Source: Dysgonamonadaceae bacterium (GTDB lineage Bacteria; Bacteroidota; Bacteroidia; Bacteroidales; Azobacteroidaceae). From it: DNA of 64,000 nt. The notes under the pieces are model-generated. The model did no database searches, was not told the DNA's origin, and saw only the letters and a list, made by a program, of their open reading frames with translations. Positions 54,713 through 63,479 of this stretch are shown here, in pieces. How positions within the stretch are numbered: the stretch's first letter is position 1; each line of letters opens with the position of its first letter. The translations under genes were made by a program, and so were the position numbers. The stretch covers positions 1 through 64,000 of the forward strand of contig JAISOJ010000076.1 of the NCBI GenBank assembly GCA_031275735.1, in the 5' to 3' direction.

Positions 54713-55653
54713 TTATCTTATTGGATGATACATCCGTATCTTATTGTCATTACGAAAACACGAAGACAGAGCGCCGCCTGATTTCATTGGACGATTTGAA
54801 AACGGGGATTTTTTTTGCTATGAAGCAAAATCTGATGATTCAGTTTGTTTATCCTGACTATGAATTACCGGAAGAATACGGGCAAGTTATTCAATCCATC
54901 GATAATCACAAGATAGCGCCCTGTTCCATTCTCTCGGACGAAACAAACGTTTGCGTTACCTGCGAATGGGAGAAACTTCCCCAAGAAGCAGATACTTTTT
55001 CAAAAGAATTTGTATGGGTCTTACGGATAAGCAAAAACAATTTGTTTTCCAACTACGAAAAATTGTCGCTCCGGATAAAGGCGATCAAACGGCTCAACCT
55101 TGTCATTACTGATGTAGATACTTTCAGGGAAGAAGATTTCAGCATCTATAAAAAGGTATTATCGCATTTTCAAACGGTTCTCAAAGAGCAATACAGTCAG
55201 GATTTATATCCGCAGTTCAATCTGTTGTCCGACCGGATTTTGTTGGACAGTATGAATAACTGTAATGCCGGCGTAGAAAACATTACGTTGGCCCCTAACG
55301 GCCGGTTTTATATCTGCCCGGCTTTTTATCAGGAAAACGAGATGGATTCCGTCGGTAATTTAACCATCGGACCGGATATTACAAACAGGGTACTTTACCG
55401 GCTCGACCATGCTCCGCTCTGCCGGATATGCGATGCTTATCAATGCAAACGATGCGTCTGGCTCAGTCGGAAAACAACCTTGGAAGTCAATACGCCTTCG
55501 CACGAACAGTGTGTTGTTGCGCATCTGGAAAGAAATGCCGGTCGGGAACTGCTATTGGAATTGCAACAGTCGGAAAACCGTTTTTCGGGGAAAAGCATCG
55601 AAGAGATTGATTATCTGGATCCGTTTGATATTAGAAAAAGAGAAAGAGAGTAA
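54697..55653 (+). CDS. CXXX-repeat peptide maturase, SPASM-like partner without radical SAM motif
   Basis: 318 residues. No CXXXCXXC motif is present near the N-terminus, so it is not itself a radical SAM enzyme. The C-terminal third carries a SPASM-like cysteine set: NNCNAGVENITLAPNGRFYIC, then CRICDAYQCKRCVWL and HEQCVVAH. This matches the second maturase of CXXX-repeat systems as I remember them. It could bind an iron-sulfur cluster and help substrate handling or electron transfer. Its overlap with the radical SAM gene suggests coupled translation. Confidence 0.82.
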   Translation: MLQYLIILLDDTSVSYCHYENTKTERRLISLDDLKTGIFFAMKQNLMIQFVYPDYELPEEYGQVIQSIDNHKIAPCSILSDETNVCVTCEWEKLPQEADTFSKEFVWVLRISKNNLFSNYEKLSLRIKAIKRLNLVITDVDTFREEDFSIYKKVLSHFQTVLKEQYSQDLYPQFNLLSDRILLDSMNNCNAGVENITLAPNGRFYICPAFYQENEMDSVGNLTIGPDITNRVLYRLDHAPLCRICDAYQCKRCVWLSRKTTLEVNTPSHEQCVVAHLERNAGRELLLELQQSENRFSGKSIEEIDYLDPFDIRKRERE

Positions 55654-55692
55654 GCATCATATTCGATATTTATAAAATTTATTCAGAGATTT

Positions 55693-55950
55693 ATGAAAGT
55701 TGGAGAAGTTACAGAAGAAGAAAAAAAAGAGATTTTAAGTCTTTTTGAACGAAAAAACGGTTTGGTAGAATTGGCGAAAATCATCAAAAGCGACGACGCC
55801 CTTTATGATAAAATGGTCAGGGATATGGGTGCTACCGCTACCCAATTTCAGGCATGGTGGGACCGGATGGTAAAAAAATATCAGTGGGAAAGCAAAGAAG
55901 GCGGTAATTGGGAAATCAATTTCGAGACAAATGAAATTATATTAGTCTAA
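55693..55950 (+). CDS. CXXX-repeat peptide modification system small protein
   Basis: 85 residues, acidic and helical (VTEEEKKEILSLFERKNGLV), with a tryptophan-rich segment (FQAWWDRMVKKYQW). It resembles the small accessory protein named for CXXX-repeat modification systems and follows the maturase by 39 nt. A peptide-binding or chaperone role is plausible but unproven. It ends the cassette; no protease or exporter gene follows. Confidence 0.75.
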   Translation: MKVGEVTEEEKKEILSLFERKNGLVELAKIIKSDDALYDKMVRDMGATATQFQAWWDRMVKKYQWESKEGGNWEINFETNEIILV

Positions 55951-55960
55951 CCCGAATTTT

Positions 55961-56059
55961 CTAGCTTCCAATTTGTTTTTTTTCTGCTACCTGCATATTG
56001 TATTTCAGTTGCAAACGCATTAACGAATCGGTTGGGATGTTGAGTGCTGCTTCAAACAT
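55961..56059 (-). pseudogene. HigA-like antitoxin relic, C-terminal fragment
   Basis: The minus strand reads LMFEAALNIPTDSLMRLQLKYNMQVAEKK and stops. This is the characteristic C-terminal part of HigA-type antitoxins (FEAALGI..., LQ..YNMQ). The helix-turn-helix part is missing; upstream sequence (56060-56218) shows no matching frame. It is a degraded gene piece between the CXXX cassette and the YfhO gene. Confidence 0.6.
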
Positions 56060-56218
56060 TAGAGTGGTAGTTGTTGTAACCTGTCGCCACTTTCAACGGA
56101 TTCGAGTATGTCGATTGTTTTCCGGTACTTTGCAGCGATTTGCAGAGGGAAACAGTATTTTTTGTCCAATCTTTTAGGGTGCTGTTCAAGGACAGGCTTG
56201 TTTTTTTATTCTTAGGCG

Positions 56219-56250
56219 TTTGTAAATCTCGAACTTTTCACGTAAGTTTG
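56219..56250 (+). promoter_or_regulatory. Promoter for the YfhO-family gene
   Basis: TTTG (56219-56222), 20 nt, TAAGTTTG (56243-56250): a full match to the Bacteroidota consensus. The predicted start lies about 23 nt before the ATG at 56277. Confidence 0.7.
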
Positions 56251-56276
56251 TACAAAAAAATAAAGATTCATTGAAA

Positions 56277-58793
56277 ATGGGAAAAAATACGCCGGATTCC
56301 GGAATTTTGAGGCAATTTGCGCCTCATATACTTGTTGTACTTATTTTTATTGCACTCGCTTTGCTCTATTTTTATCCTCAATTAGAAGGTAAAACCTTAC
56401 AACAGTCCGATATTTCTCAATGGCGGGGAATGGTGCAGGAATTGGATGAATTTGCACAAAATAATCCGGGAGTCAAAGCGGTATGGTCAGGTTCTATGTT
56501 CTCTGGAATGCCTTCCTACCATTTCGGCATAATGGGTTATTCACCTAATTATCTGGGTTATATTCAACAGGGATTATCGTTGTCCAGTCCCGGAAGTATG
56601 GGGCCGGTATTTACCGGGCTACTTTGCGCATATATCCTTTTTTTCTTGTTAACCGGATATGTCCGGATATCTTTATTTGGCTCCATTGCTTATGCATTTT
56701 CTTCTTATAACCTGATCATTCTTGTAGCAGGGCATGTCACAAAAGCTTGGGCAATAGCATTTATCCCTTTAGTTTTAGCGGGTTTTTTAGTGATCACCCA
56801 GAAAAAATACCTAATGGGAGGCGCCCTTTTTGCATTAGGCTTGGGTTTGGAATTAATCAGCGGCCATATTCAGATTACCTATTATTTAGCCATTTTTTTC
56901 CTTATACTTTTTGTCGGATATGCCGTCCATTGCCTTCGCAAAAAAGAAATGAAAACCCTGTTTCATGTTTCTTTGACTTTATTTATCGCTTTGATCTTTG
57001 CCGTATTACCTCGCTTAGCCGGTTTATATGCCGATTTTGAAATGAGCAAGGAAAGCATGAGAGGGCCTTCCGAACTTACATCTTCCTCCCATGATAATTC
57101 CACCGCATCGGAAGGTTTGGATATTGACTACGCATTTACTTGGAGCTACGGCAAAGGCGAAACGTTAAGTTTGATGATTCCTAACATAAGGGGCGGCGCT
57201 TCAGGAGGATTTTTAGGTCAAAATTCAAATTTATATAAAGAATTTAAACTCAATGACGTAAGAACCGGAAAAGAAATCCAGAGCTATACTTATTGGGGCG
57301 ACCAACCTTTTACATCAGGACCGGTTTATTTTGGAGCAGGTATCTGCTTCCTTTTTATATTAGGCATGTTTGTAATAAAAAATAAAATCAAATGGTGGCT
57401 ATTAGGAGCAACTCTATTCTTTATTTTATTATCTTGGGGAACAAATTTAGCGTGGTTTAACAATTTTTTATTCTACCATCTTCCGATGTATAATAAATTC
57501 AGGACTCCTTCCATGACCTTAGTAATCCCTTCTATCATCTTTCCTCTTGTGAGTGTGTGGGGATTAAAAACCTTGTTCCATCATCGAAATGATGTAGAAA
57601 AAGAGCGATTAAAAAAACAACTCCTTTTTTCATTAGGAATCACCGGTATAACATGCTTGGTTTTATGGTTAATGGCTGGTGTGTTCTTTAATTTCGAGTC
57701 CGGAAACGACAGCCAGTTTCTATCGGAAGTCCCCGATTGGTATTACAACGCCTTATTAGCAGATAGGGAATCCCTGTTAAAGTCAGATGCTTTACGCTCT
57801 TTCATTTTCATCCTTTTGTTTGCCGCATCTATTTTCTTTTTCATGAATAAGAGTAAAAAACAGTTCTATCGTTCTTTAACAATCTTAGTTGTATTGGTTT
57901 TAATTGATTTATGGACGGTAGATAAGCGTTATTTAAATGAATCCTCTTTTGAAAAAAAGAAATCGGAAAAAGTTTTTGAACCTACCATAGCCGACAATAT
58001 CATTTTGAAAGATAAATCTCCTTCATACAGGGTATTAAATATTAGCGCCAATACTTTTAACGAAACGGCGACTTCTTATTTTCATAAATCAATCGGCGGC
58101 TATCATGCCGCTAAGCTGAGACGATACCAAGAATTAATCGATCGCCGGATAAATGGGGAAATTCAATTCATTGGACAATCGTTTCAAAATGCAAACAGCA
58201 TAGACGATGTTATTGGCGTCTTTCAAAATACGCCTACCATCAATATGTTGAATGCTAAATACATCATTTATAATCCCAATCAAGAACCCATCGTTAATCC
58301 GAATGCCGGAGGAAATGCTTGGTTTATCCAAGAAGTGATGTTAGTAGATAATGCCGATGAAGAATTGGATGCCTTAAATACAATCGACCCTCGAAAAACG
58401 GCCGTGGTGGATAAAAAATTTGCCGATCAAATAGAAAAACAATCATTTACGCCCGATTCCGCCGCTTTTATCGAATTGTTGCAATATCAACCGATTTATC
58501 TGAAATACAGCTCTAAAACAAATTCGGAACAATTAGCCGTATTTTCCGAAATCTATTACTCAAATGGATGGAAAGCGTTTATCGACGGTAAACCGGCCGA
58601 ACATTTCCGCACCGATTGGGTATTGAGAGCCATGAACGTTCCTGCAGGCGAGCATATCATTGAATTTCGATTCGAACCGGATACTTTTAACACTTTATCC
58701 AACATAGGGTCTATGGCTTCCTTATTGTTAATTATCGGTTTTGCCGGAACATTGATCTATTCCGGTCGGAATGCCTGGCGAAAAGCTAATTGA
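56277..58793 (+). CDS. YfhO-family multi-pass membrane protein
   Basis: 838 residues from the ATG at 56277 (the track's TTG at 56271 adds two residues). About a dozen membrane segments cover the first 570 residues, including AYAFSSYNLIILVAGHVTKAWA, a YfhO signature-like stretch. A C-terminal soluble region follows (SYRVLNISANTFNETATSYF, SNGWKAFIDGKPA). YfhO proteins resemble GT-C glycosyltransferases and are linked to glycosylation of lipoteichoic or surface polymers in other phyla. Its overlap-close spacing with a GT2 gene (4 nt) fits a surface-glycan role. Confidence 0.85.
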   Translation: MGKNTPDSGILRQFAPHILVVLIFIALALLYFYPQLEGKTLQQSDISQWRGMVQELDEFAQNNPGVKAVWSGSMFSGMPSYHFGIMGYSPNYLGYIQQGLSLSSPGSMGPVFTGLLCAYILFFLLTGYVRISLFGSIAYAFSSYNLIILVAGHVTKAWAIAFIPLVLAGFLVITQKKYLMGGALFALGLGLELISGHIQITYYLAIFFLILFVGYAVHCLRKKEMKTLFHVSLTLFIALIFAVLPRLAGLYADFEMSKESMRGPSELTSSSHDNSTASEGLDIDYAFTWSYGKGETLSLMIPNIRGGASGGFLGQNSNLYKEFKLNDVRTGKEIQSYTYWGDQPFTSGPVYFGAGICFLFILGMFVIKNKIKWWLLGATLFFILLSWGTNLAWFNNFLFYHLPMYNKFRTPSMTLVIPSIIFPLVSVWGLKTLFHHRNDVEKERLKKQLLFSLGITGITCLVLWLMAGVFFNFESGNDSQFLSEVPDWYYNALLADRESLLKSDALRSFIFILLFAASIFFFMNKSKKQFYRSLTILVVLVLIDLWTVDKRYLNESSFEKKKSEKVFEPTIADNIILKDKSPSYRVLNISANTFNETATSYFHKSIGGYHAAKLRRYQELIDRRINGEIQFIGQSFQNANSIDDVIGVFQNTPTINMLNAKYIIYNPNQEPIVNPNAGGNAWFIQEVMLVDNADEELDALNTIDPRKTAVVDKKFADQIEKQSFTPDSAAFIELLQYQPIYLKYSSKTNSEQLAVFSEIYYSNGWKAFIDGKPAEHFRTDWVLRAMNVPAGEHIIEFRFEPDTFNTLSNIGSMASLLLIIGFAGTLIYSGRNAWRKAN

Positions 58794-58797
58794 TTTT

Positions 58798-59655
58798 ATG
58801 AAAGTACTTGGAGTCGTTATTACGTACTTTCCTGATCCGGAAGAACTAAAATTTAATATTTCCACTTATGTTTCTGAAATAGATAAACTGATTATTTGGG
58901 ATAATACACCCAACCAGCAGGTAAATTATTTTTTACCAATCATTGGAGGCAAGAATAAAAGTAAAATTCAAGTGATGAGTACCGGAAAAAACGAAGGAAT
59001 TGCATTTGCTTTGAATCGGGCGGCCGAATGGGGAATAAATAATCATTACGATTATTTACTTACAATGGATCAGGATAGTAATTTTGTGGAAGGATGTATG
59101 GCGCATTACCTAGAAATAATTCAAAGGAACAATCGATTGGATATATTGATGTACACTTCGATGTTGCGTCTTATTTCGGGTGATTCGCCTCCCTTTGAAG
59201 GCGAATTCTTAGAACAAAAATTAGGCATTACTTCCGGTTCGGTTATACCACTCTCTGTCTTTGCAAAAACCGGATTTTTCCAAGAAGAACTGTTTATTGA
59301 AGGTGTCGATTTGGAAATGTGTTGGCGATCAAAAAAATACAATCTGAAAATAGTACAAGTCAATCATGTCTATTTAAATCACACAGTAGGAAATCGAAAA
59401 GAATTCAATTTTTTGGGAAAAAAATTACATAGCTACAATTACCCTCCTTTGAGGATTTATTATTCCGCTCGAAACCACATTTACCTCTACAAAAAATATA
59501 AAGACAAAAAATTCATTCTCCCTTATTTTTATCATAATATATTTAAAAGATCAATCGCTATTTTGTTTTTAGAAGCAGATAAACGAAGAAAATTGTATGC
59601 TATGTATTTAGGTATTATACATGGTTTGAAAGGACGGTTAGGCAGATACGCTTGA
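58798..59655 (+). CDS. Glycosyltransferase family 2, rhamnosyltransferase-like
   Basis: 285 residues from the ATG at 58798; the track's earlier start overlaps the YfhO gene. It begins MKVLGVVITYFPDPEEL, and the donor site is DYLLTMDQDSNF. A later block, LFIEGVDLEMCWRSKKYNLK, resembles the rhamnosyltransferase subgroup. It probably acts with the YfhO protein in building a surface glycan. Confidence 0.85.
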   Translation: MKVLGVVITYFPDPEELKFNISTYVSEIDKLIIWDNTPNQQVNYFLPIIGGKNKSKIQVMSTGKNEGIAFALNRAAEWGINNHYDYLLTMDQDSNFVEGCMAHYLEIIQRNNRLDILMYTSMLRLISGDSPPFEGEFLEQKLGITSGSVIPLSVFAKTGFFQEELFIEGVDLEMCWRSKKYNLKIVQVNHVYLNHTVGNRKEFNFLGKKLHSYNYPPLRIYYSARNHIYLYKKYKDKKFILPYFYHNIFKRSIAILFLEADKRRKLYAMYLGIIHGLKGRLGRYA

Positions 59656-59821
59656 ACAAGAATTTTTATTGAACTGCTAAAAAATGTAAACTTGAAAATA
59701 AAACGCGTATGATACTGTATCTTGTATATGATATTTAAATTTCTGATAATTAGATAAATAAATATAATTACAATTATTTAACTATTTTTATAACTTTTAT
59801 ATAACAAAAAATAACTATTTT

Positions 59822-59854
59822 TTTGTAATAGGCATTTTATAATTATTATTTTTG
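59822..59854 (+). promoter_or_regulatory. Promoter for the T9SS cargo gene cluster
   Basis: TTTG (59822-59825), 21 nt, TATTTTTG (59847-59854), in the AT-rich 230-bp gap. The predicted start lies about 28 nt before the ATG at 59886. Confidence 0.6.
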
Positions 59855-59885
59855 TGAATATATTTTATTTTTAATTTATTTATTT

Positions 59886-61064
59886 ATGAAAAAGTTAATA
59901 TTTTCTATTACAGTGCTTGTGGTATTTTTACCGATGGTATTAAATGCCCAAATGAGAGTTCTCTCTAATGGGAATGTGGAAGTTTACTCTTCAGGTTCAG
60001 TCGCTCATACTTCAGATGAAAGCAAGCTATCTATTAAAACCGATCGTTATAAAGCTTTGTCTTTTAATAGATCCGGAAGTGTGCCATCTGGGAATTGGAT
60101 ATTTGGAATACATGGGGATATAGAGCTATATCCCGGTGTCTTTAACGTGGCCTTGGGTGCGAGTGCATTACCCAATGGAGGAGATCCATTGAATAGCTCG
60201 CGAGCTTTGGGTATAATTGCTGTCGCCGGCAATTCTACTTCAGGGTATAATTATGGACTTACAGGTATTTTACAGGGTCAACAATATGGTACAGGCGTTT
60301 ATGGAGGTTTTGTCTGGCCGGATTATATTTCCGGACGTTATGCAGGTTATTTTAATGGAAATGTATATGTCAATGGTACAATAAACGCTACGTTGGTCAC
60401 GAATGCCGATATTCGTTACAAACAAAACATAACCGAATTAAGCGGCAAACAGGCCTCCGTTTTACAAAATATATTGAATCTCAATCCAATAGAATATAGT
60501 CTTAAACAACTAAATATAGCTCCGGTATCAGATACGACAACGGTAGGGCAGAAATTATTTGATGAAAAATCTCAAATATTTCAAAAAAAGCATTATGGCT
60601 TAATTGCTCAAGAAGTTCAACAATTGTATCCTGATTTAGTATATGAGGGCGATGACGGATATTTAAGTATCGATTATACAAGCGTCATCCCTTTGTTAAT
60701 TGCTTCCGTTAAAGAATTGAATGTCAAGATAGAAAAATTAGAGAATGACGCAATACAAAAGACCGCTCCAGCAACTACCGGAATAACGGATATTCAGGGC
60801 GGACGTGCTATACTTTATCAAAATGCACCGAATCCTTTCAATCAATCAACGCAAATCAAATACTATTTACCTGCAACGGTAAAAACCGCTTATTTATGTA
60901 TTTATGATTTGCAAGGCGCTCAATTGAAACAATTGGCCATAGAAGAAAGAGGCGAAGGCGTGCAAACTTTATACGGTTCGGAATTGAACGCAGGTATGTA
61001 TTTGTATACCTTAATTGCCGATGGGCAAGAAATGGATACGGAGCGAATGATTTTGACGAAATAG
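59886..61064 (+). CDS. Secreted protein with S74 chaperone domain and T9SS tail
   Basis: 392 residues with a signal peptide (FLPMVLNAQ). Residues 170-290 hold an intramolecular chaperone/peptidase S74 domain (ADIRYKQNITELSGKQASVL, HYGLIAQEVQQLYPDLV), then a short coiled coil. The C-terminal 85 residues (NAPNPFNQSTQIKYYLPATV, GMYLYTLIADGQE) form a type A T9SS domain. The combination gives a surface-exposed trimeric or self-processing adhesin-like protein. Its partner is unknown. It starts a run of T9SS-related genes. Confidence 0.85.
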   Translation: MKKLIFSITVLVVFLPMVLNAQMRVLSNGNVEVYSSGSVAHTSDESKLSIKTDRYKALSFNRSGSVPSGNWIFGIHGDIELYPGVFNVALGASALPNGGDPLNSSRALGIIAVAGNSTSGYNYGLTGILQGQQYGTGVYGGFVWPDYISGRYAGYFNGNVYVNGTINATLVTNADIRYKQNITELSGKQASVLQNILNLNPIEYSLKQLNIAPVSDTTTVGQKLFDEKSQIFQKKHYGLIAQEVQQLYPDLVYEGDDGYLSIDYTSVIPLLIASVKELNVKIEKLENDAIQKTAPATTGITDIQGGRAILYQNAPNPFNQSTQIKYYLPATVKTAYLCIYDLQGAQLKQLAIEERGEGVQTLYGSELNAGMYLYTLIADGQEMDTERMILTK

Positions 61065-61074
61065 GAGGCGAGTG

Positions 61075-62016
61075 ATGCAAAAGTACATATTATTATTGGC
61101 GGTTTCTTTGGTATGGATAGGACTTTATGCTCAATCCGAATTTGCACCGGTAGGTTCGGAATGGTATTATACACATACTATTGCCGGTTGTTGTCCTGAA
61201 CATTGTTTTAATCATATTATTTCCGAAAAAGATACTATTGTTGGAGGAAATAGCTGTCGTGTAATAAAACAATATCCTGACAACTCAAACACCGCAAACG
61301 AAAAATATATTATCAAACAAGAGCAAGGTAAAGTCTATTATTATTATCAAGATCAATTCAATTTATTATTCGATTTTGATGCGGGAGTAAATGATACCAT
61401 TGAATTTACATTTATGTATAAAAAGTATGATGCTTTCCCTTCACCCTTGTATAAAGATACAATATTGTCGGTAAGATTTAAAGTTGAAAACATTACAACA
61501 AACGCTCAAAATCTGAAAACATTTAGAACAAAAATTTTAGATGAAGATGCACCTAAGTTTCATGGCGTTTATTATGCTCCTTACACATATACATATACTG
61601 AAAAAATCGGATGGCATAGCGAATTTATACCGATGCTTGATAATGCGGGCCATCCAGACGCGGATATTTTCCGATGGTTAAGATGTTATTCCGACGCCGA
61701 TTTTTCTTTTGTGTCGGATGAGTGGGCTTCCATGTCCCTGCCCTGCAATCATTCCATTGCTACTGGTTTTAATGCGCTTCCAAAAGAAGAAAGCAGCATA
61801 GTTTATCCCAATCCTTTTAAAGATAATGTGTTTGTATTTACAAACGATGGAAAGAATGTTGAAGTAATAGATGTTTCGGGCAAAACGGTTCATTATTCGA
61901 AATTGTCGGAAGGAATGAATATGCTGTCAACAAATCAGCTACTCAAAGGATTGTTTTTTGTAAAAATCCAAAATAAAAATAACAGCACTCAAATTTTTAA
62001 AATAATCAAGTTATGA
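61075..62016 (+). CDS. Secreted T9SS cargo protein of unknown function
   Basis: 313 residues from the ATG at 61075, 10 nt after the preceding stop; the track's first codon is a GTG. A signal peptide (VSLVWIGLYAQ) is followed by a region with four cysteines (AGCCPEHCFNH, NSCRV). A type A T9SS domain ends it (IVYPNPFKDNVFVFTNDGKN, GLFFVKIQNKNN). The central part matches nothing I know. It shares a 4-nt overlap with the next gene. Confidence 0.8.
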   Translation: MQKYILLLAVSLVWIGLYAQSEFAPVGSEWYYTHTIAGCCPEHCFNHIISEKDTIVGGNSCRVIKQYPDNSNTANEKYIIKQEQGKVYYYYQDQFNLLFDFDAGVNDTIEFTFMYKKYDAFPSPLYKDTILSVRFKVENITTNAQNLKTFRTKILDEDAPKFHGVYYAPYTYTYTEKIGWHSEFIPMLDNAGHPDADIFRWLRCYSDADFSFVSDEWASMSLPCNHSIATGFNALPKEESSIVYPNPFKDNVFVFTNDGKNVEVIDVSGKTVHYSKLSEGMNMLSTNQLLKGLFFVKIQNKNNSTQIFKIIKL

Positions 62017-63439
62017 AAACATTATATTGCATAATCATATTCAATCTATGCTTAATATCAGGTTTTTCACAAGAATACGGATATTTATTGGTTAATATTA
62101 CTGACGCCGATAAAACAGTGTCTAATAAAAAAGGACAGCTTATTAATAACGATAAAAAGTTAGATAATGCATTTAAAGATTTTAGAGTCTTTTCCTATAA
62201 ATATGCTTATCCTAAAGCTTTGCATCTATAGAATGTAATTGTGATGTTAAAGAACTCGCAGAATTCTTGAAAAAAAATTATTCGACAACTTTTTCGGATA
62301 TTGAATATACTCAAGATTTAGGTTATCCCGAATATAATCCATCAGATGCTATATGGGATCAAACAAATCCTGATGGTACTCCTGTGTTATGGCATTTAAA
62401 TAAAATAGAGGCAGATGAAGCTTGGGATATTACTAAAGGGTCATCGAATATTACTGTTGCAATAATTGACCAAGGATTTGATATTTCTCATCCTGATTTA
62501 GTGAACAAAATAACTTCAACAGTAGATTCTCGTACAGGCAATCCTTTTGGATATACTACAGAATATCATGGTACATTTGTAGCAAGTTGTGCCGGAGCAG
62601 AAACAGACGGAGGCGGGCAATTAGCTTCAGTTGGATTTAACACAATGTTAAGTTTTTATGATTACAATATTTCAGCCGCAGATATTGCTTATTATGCTTC
62701 TTTTGATGAAGGAGCAGACGTGATTAGTTATTCCTGGGGTGGGCTAACATCAGCAACTATACGAGAAAAACTTTTAGTGCAGGAAGTATTAGATAATGGT
62801 ACGGTTATTGTTCGATCGGCAGGTAATAAACAAAGTGATTCTGATAATAATAGATTTCCTTTTGCATATCAAGTGGACAATCGAATAATTATTGTTAGCG
62901 CTACAGATAAAAATGATAATCATACAAATCCTACCGGTGGAACTACCTATGCAAATTATCCTCAAGTATCTGTTTGTTCTCCTGGATATAGTATAATGGG
63001 AGCAATTCGATATAATAGCGGTAGCGTTACTAATCCATATATGATAAGGAGTGGAACTTCCTACGCTACGCCAATCGTTGCCGGAGTGTGTGCATTACTT
63101 AAAAGCATTAATAAAAATTTAACTCCTGCGGAAATAAAAAATATTATTCAAACTACTGTAGACCCTGTTGCGGATGCATATTTATATCCCGGTACAATTG
63201 GAACAGGTCGCGTTAATGCATATAACGCTGTACAAGCAGCATGTGCAACAACTTCATCATCGATCAACTTCACCAATCAAACTGTAAACACCAATACAAC
63301 AGTTGTTTCCTGTGGCGACATCAATGTCCAAAATGTAACTGTTACCAACAATGCCAAATTAACATTGGATGCTGTCGGCACCACTACGATTGCCGGAGAC
63401 TTCTCAATACTATTAGGTGCACAATTGGAAGTAGAATGA
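62013..63439 (+). pseudogene. Subtilisin-like S8 serine protease with a frameshift
   Basis: Two frames together make one exported protease. 62013-62231 encodes a signal peptide and N-terminal prodomain, ending YAYPKALHL. A -1 shift near 62216-62221 joins it to FASIECNCDVKELAEFLKKN and the catalytic domain. The triad is intact: Asp (AIIDQGFDISHPDL), His (EYHGTFVASCAGA) and Ser (RSGTSYATPIVAG). The break sits where one T is missing (GCTTTG instead of GCTTTTG). A sequencing error, a recent mutation or frameshifting would all fit. The C-terminus ends in beta-repeat sequence without a T9SS domain. As it stands the second part lacks an ATG. Confidence 0.75.
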
Positions 63440-63446
63440 AACTACT

Positions 63447-63479
63447 ATTCACGGTTTCGCTTCAAGTGAAGCCGTGAAT
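63447..63479. terminator. Hairpin between convergent genes
   Basis: ATTCACGGTTTCGCT and AGTGAAGCCGTGAAT pair with only G-U or single mismatches. It lies at the meeting point of the protease and the glycosyltransferase and overlaps the last codons of the latter. It probably ends transcription in both directions. Confidence 0.55.

Noticed and set aside
54941-54955. AAACAAACGTTTGCG, a match to the LacI-type operator core
   Set aside because: It lies inside the coding sequence of the CXXX maturase (ETNVCV) with no promoter nearby, so it is probably chance.
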